From Bradyrhizobium sp. JYMT SZCCT0428 (lineage in GTDB: Bacteria; Pseudomonadota; Alphaproteobacteria; Rhizobiales; Xanthobacteraceae), in the NCBI RefSeq assembly GCF_018131075.1, contig NZ_JAFCLS010000010.1, positions 62,001 through 126,000 of the forward strand: DNA of 64,000 nt, given 5' to 3'. Positions 62,194 to 64,000 of this stretch are shown one piece after another. The position numbers were made by a program, and so were the translations under genes. Within the stretch, counting starts at the first letter, position 1. Each line of letters starts with the position of its first letter. The notes under the pieces are model-generated. The model saw only the letters and a list, made by a program, of their open reading frames with translations, was not told the origin of the DNA and searched no databases.

Positions 62194-63432
62194 ATGGTCG
62201 ATGTTCTGACCGCACCGCAGCACGTGAAAGCGGACAGTTCTCTGCGCACGCTGGCGGGAATTTCGGTGGCCCATTGGGTCAGCCATTTCCATATCTTCGT
62301 GCTGCCGATGCTGTTTCCTTATCTGAAGGCACAGCTCGGCGTCGGCTATATCGAGCTCGGCTTCGCCCTGACCGTGTTCGGATTGGTGTCCGGCCTGACC
62401 CAGGCGCCGATCGGCTATCTCGCCGACCATATCGGCGCGCGCAAGGTGCTGCTGATCGGCCTTTGTGTCGGCGGTCTCGCGCTGATCATGCTCGGCATGA
62501 ATCTGAGCTACACGTCGCTGATCGTCTGCGCCGCGCTGCTTGGTCTCGCCAACAGCGTCTATCATCCCTGCGACTACGCCATCCTCTCGGCGCATATGGA
62601 TGTAAGGCGGATGGGTCGCGCGTTTTCGATCCACACGTTTGCGGGCTTCCTCGGCGGCGCGGTGGCGCCTGCGATCATGGCAGCACTGGTGGCGTGGCTT
62701 GGCGGCCTCGGCGCGCTGATCGTGGCCGGCGCGGTCGGACCTGTGGTGGCGCTGCTGTTGATCGTGGTCGGCATTCCCGATGCGAGCTCGGCCGACCGCA
62801 AAGTGGATGGCGCGACACCCCACAGGCAAAGCGTCATCACGTCGGCGATCATCATGCTGACGTTCTTCTTCATGCTGCTGGGTCTCTCCAACGCCGGCAT
62901 CAGCAATTTCGGCGTGGTCGCACTGATGAGCGGCTATGGCGTGACCTTCTCCGCCGCCAATATCGCGCTGACGGCGTTTCTCGGCGCCAGCGCGGCGGGC
63001 GTGCTGGCCGGCGGCTATCTTGCCGACCGCACCACGCGCCACGGACAGGTCGCCGCCGCCTGCTTTGGAATCAACGCCATCATCATGCTGGTGATCGCGA
63101 CGACCACCCTGCCCTCGGTGGTGCTGACCGCGGCAATGGGAATCGCCGGGTTCCTCGGCGGCGTGATCGCGCCCTCGCGCGACATGCTGGTGCGCAACGC
63201 CGCCCCTCCAGGTGCGGCCGGCCGCGCTTTCGGCATCGTGTCCACCGGATTCAACTTCAGCGGCATTTTGAGCCCGCTATTGTTCGGCTGGATCATGGAC
63301 CAGAACCTGCCGCATTGGGTGTTCGGCGCCTCCGTCGCCTTCATGGTTTTGACGGTGCTGCTGGCGCTCATCACCGACCGCAAGCCGAAGACGCGGTCCG
63401 AGGGCCCGGTCACAAGCGTGATGCATTCCTGA
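62194..63432 (+). CDS. MFS transporter (fosmidomycin resistance-like)
   Basis: A 412-residue protein with 12 predicted helices. Markers include VAHWVSHFHIFVLPMLFPYL near the start, GYLADHIGARKVLLIG as the loop 2-3 motif and ANSVYHPCDYAILSAHM, a pattern of Fsr-type and related MFS carriers. ATG 62194 follows a GACGCTGAT leader with only a weak ribosome-binding site. It lies just before a D-aminoacylase-type gene on the same strand with an 80-base gap. Confidence 0.88.
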   Translation: MVDVLTAPQHVKADSSLRTLAGISVAHWVSHFHIFVLPMLFPYLKAQLGVGYIELGFALTVFGLVSGLTQAPIGYLADHIGARKVLLIGLCVGGLALIMLGMNLSYTSLIVCAALLGLANSVYHPCDYAILSAHMDVRRMGRAFSIHTFAGFLGGAVAPAIMAALVAWLGGLGALIVAGAVGPVVALLLIVVGIPDASSADRKVDGATPHRQSVITSAIIMLTFFFMLLGLSNAGISNFGVVALMSGYGVTFSAANIALTAFLGASAAGVLAGGYLADRTTRHGQVAAACFGINAIIMLVIATTTLPSVVLTAAMGIAGFLGGVIAPSRDMLVRNAAPPGAAGRAFGIVSTGFNFSGILSPLLFGWIMDQNLPHWVFGASVAFMVLTVLLALITDRKPKTRSEGPVTSVMHS

Positions 63433-63511
63433 ACCTCAATCCCGGCGGTTGACTGCATCAGGGTATTACCGATGATGCAGTCAACAAAACTTCAACCCGG
63501 GATGAATCGCC

Positions 63512-64000
63512 ATGACCAGTTCCCCTGATCTCGTGATCCGCGGCGGCAACATTGCCGATGGCAAGGGCGGCGACCTCTATGAAGCCGATATCGCCATCTC
63601 GGGCGGCCGCATCACCGAGGTCGGCAAGGTTTCGGGGAAAGGCAAGGAAGAGATCGACGCCAGGGGCAAACTGGTCACACCCGGCTTCGTCGACGTCCAC
63701 ACCCATTATGACGGCCAGGTCACCTGGAGCCAGGAGATTACGCCGTCGTCGCAGAACGGCGTAACTACAGCGATCATGGGCAATTGCGGCGTCGGCTTCG
63801 CGCCGTGCCGGCCGAGCGACCATGTCCGCCTGATTCAGCTGATGGAAGGCGTCGAGGATATTCCGGAGCCGGTGTTGAGCGCCGGCATTCCCTGGGCCTG
63901 GGAAAGCTTCCCGGATTACATGGAATGGCTGTCGAAACGCAGCTTCGACATGGATGTCGGCGCGCAACTGCCGCACGCGGCCTTGCGCGTCTATGTGATG
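63512..64000 (+). CDS. N-acyl-D-amino-acid deacylase/D-aminoacylase-type amidohydrolase, N-terminal part
   Basis: The first 163 codons of a metal-dependent amidohydrolase cut by the window end. It begins with the beta-sandwich DLVIRGGNIADGKGGDLYEA and contains the metal-binding LVTPGFVDVHTHYDGQVTW (HxH) and GVTTAIMGNCGVGFAP, where the cysteine is typical of D-aminoacylases. FPDYMEWLSKR matches that subfamily too. Other amidohydrolases remain possible. Start ATG 63512 was chosen by homology to the usual N-terminus. Confidence 0.87.
   Translation, partial: MTSSPDLVIRGGNIADGKGGDLYEADIAISGGRITEVGKVSGKGKEEIDARGKLVTPGFVDVHTHYDGQVTWSQEITPSSQNGVTTAIMGNCGVGFAPCRPSDHVRLIQLMEGVEDIPEPVLSAGIPWAWESFPDYMEWLSKRSFDMDVGAQLPHAALRVYVM

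Overview
The window looks like chromosomal DNA of a Bradyrhizobium/Rhodopseudomonas-type alphaproteobacterium (Nitrobacteraceae). This rests on high GC, strongly GC-biased third positions, a CYP199A-like P450 with its 2Fe-2S ferredoxin, many periplasmic binding proteins, a chemolithotrophic sox cluster, and several families of intergenic palindromic repeats of the kind common in these genomes. I see no rRNA, tRNA, CRISPR array, insertion sequence or phage gene. Both ends cut through genes: an NDH-2-type dehydrogenase at the left and an N-acyl-D-amino-acid deacylase-type amidohydrolase at the right.

Region 1 (about 0.7-11.6 kb) looks like aromatic acid catabolism. A CYP199A-type P450, a putidaredoxin-class ferredoxin and a branched-chain-amino-acid-type binding protein form one minus-strand run. 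Next come a second, frameshifted binding-protein gene with a divergent MarR regulator, a feruloyl-CoA-synthase-like ligase with another divergent MarR regulator, and a second P450 in operon with a START-like protein and a [3Fe-4S] ferredoxin facing a GntR regulator. Palindromic operator candidates lie in most of these divergent promoter regions. Region 2 (11.8-21.9 kb) is a ureide/amide nitrogen module: an AtzF-like allophanate hydrolase on the plus strand, and on the minus strand a peptide-type ABC importer followed by genes in the order atzG-atzE-atzH and a GntR regulator. No cyanuric acid hydrolase (AtzD) is visible.

Region 3 (22-33.3 kb) contains a kinase-like protein with an altered catalytic loop, an orphan UgpB-type binding protein, and a four-gene signalling operon: a TRAP-type binding protein with no TRAP permease, a membrane histidine kinase, a receiver-DUF3369-histidine kinase, and an OmpR-type regulator. 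It continues with an ECF sigma factor without a visible anti-sigma factor, a small exported protein, a cupredoxin and an unrecognised membrane protein. Region 4 (33.3-43.6 kb) has a cyanide-insensitive-type bd quinol oxidase with a 51-residue accessory protein, an L,D-transpeptidase, an orphan AapJ-type binding protein, a tandem acyl-CoA dehydrogenase pair, and assorted catabolic and transport genes.

Region 5 (43.6-52.7 kb) is a thiosulfate oxidation locus: soxC-D-X-Y-Z-A-K-B, an exported DsrE-like protein and a persulfide-dioxygenase/rhodanese fusion. It faces an ArsR-type repressor whose two cysteines are placed as in the sulfane-sulfur sensors SqrR and BigR. A palindrome overlaps the likely -35 box of the sox promoter. 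Region 6 (52.8-59.4 kb) is a cobalamin uptake locus: a btuFDC-like operon diverging from a TonB-dependent receptor that carries a cobalamin riboswitch leader, followed by a conserved gene of unknown function. Region 7 (59.4-64 kb) has four small hydrophilic genes, an ATP-grasp protein, an MFS transporter and the partial amidohydrolase.

The observations I would follow up first are the TRAP-binding-protein signalling operon, the AtzD-less atzGEH module with its own importer, the stranded promoter and gene start at about 4.19-4.30 kb, the frameshifted binding protein, and the sulfur-sensor/operator arrangement in front of sox.
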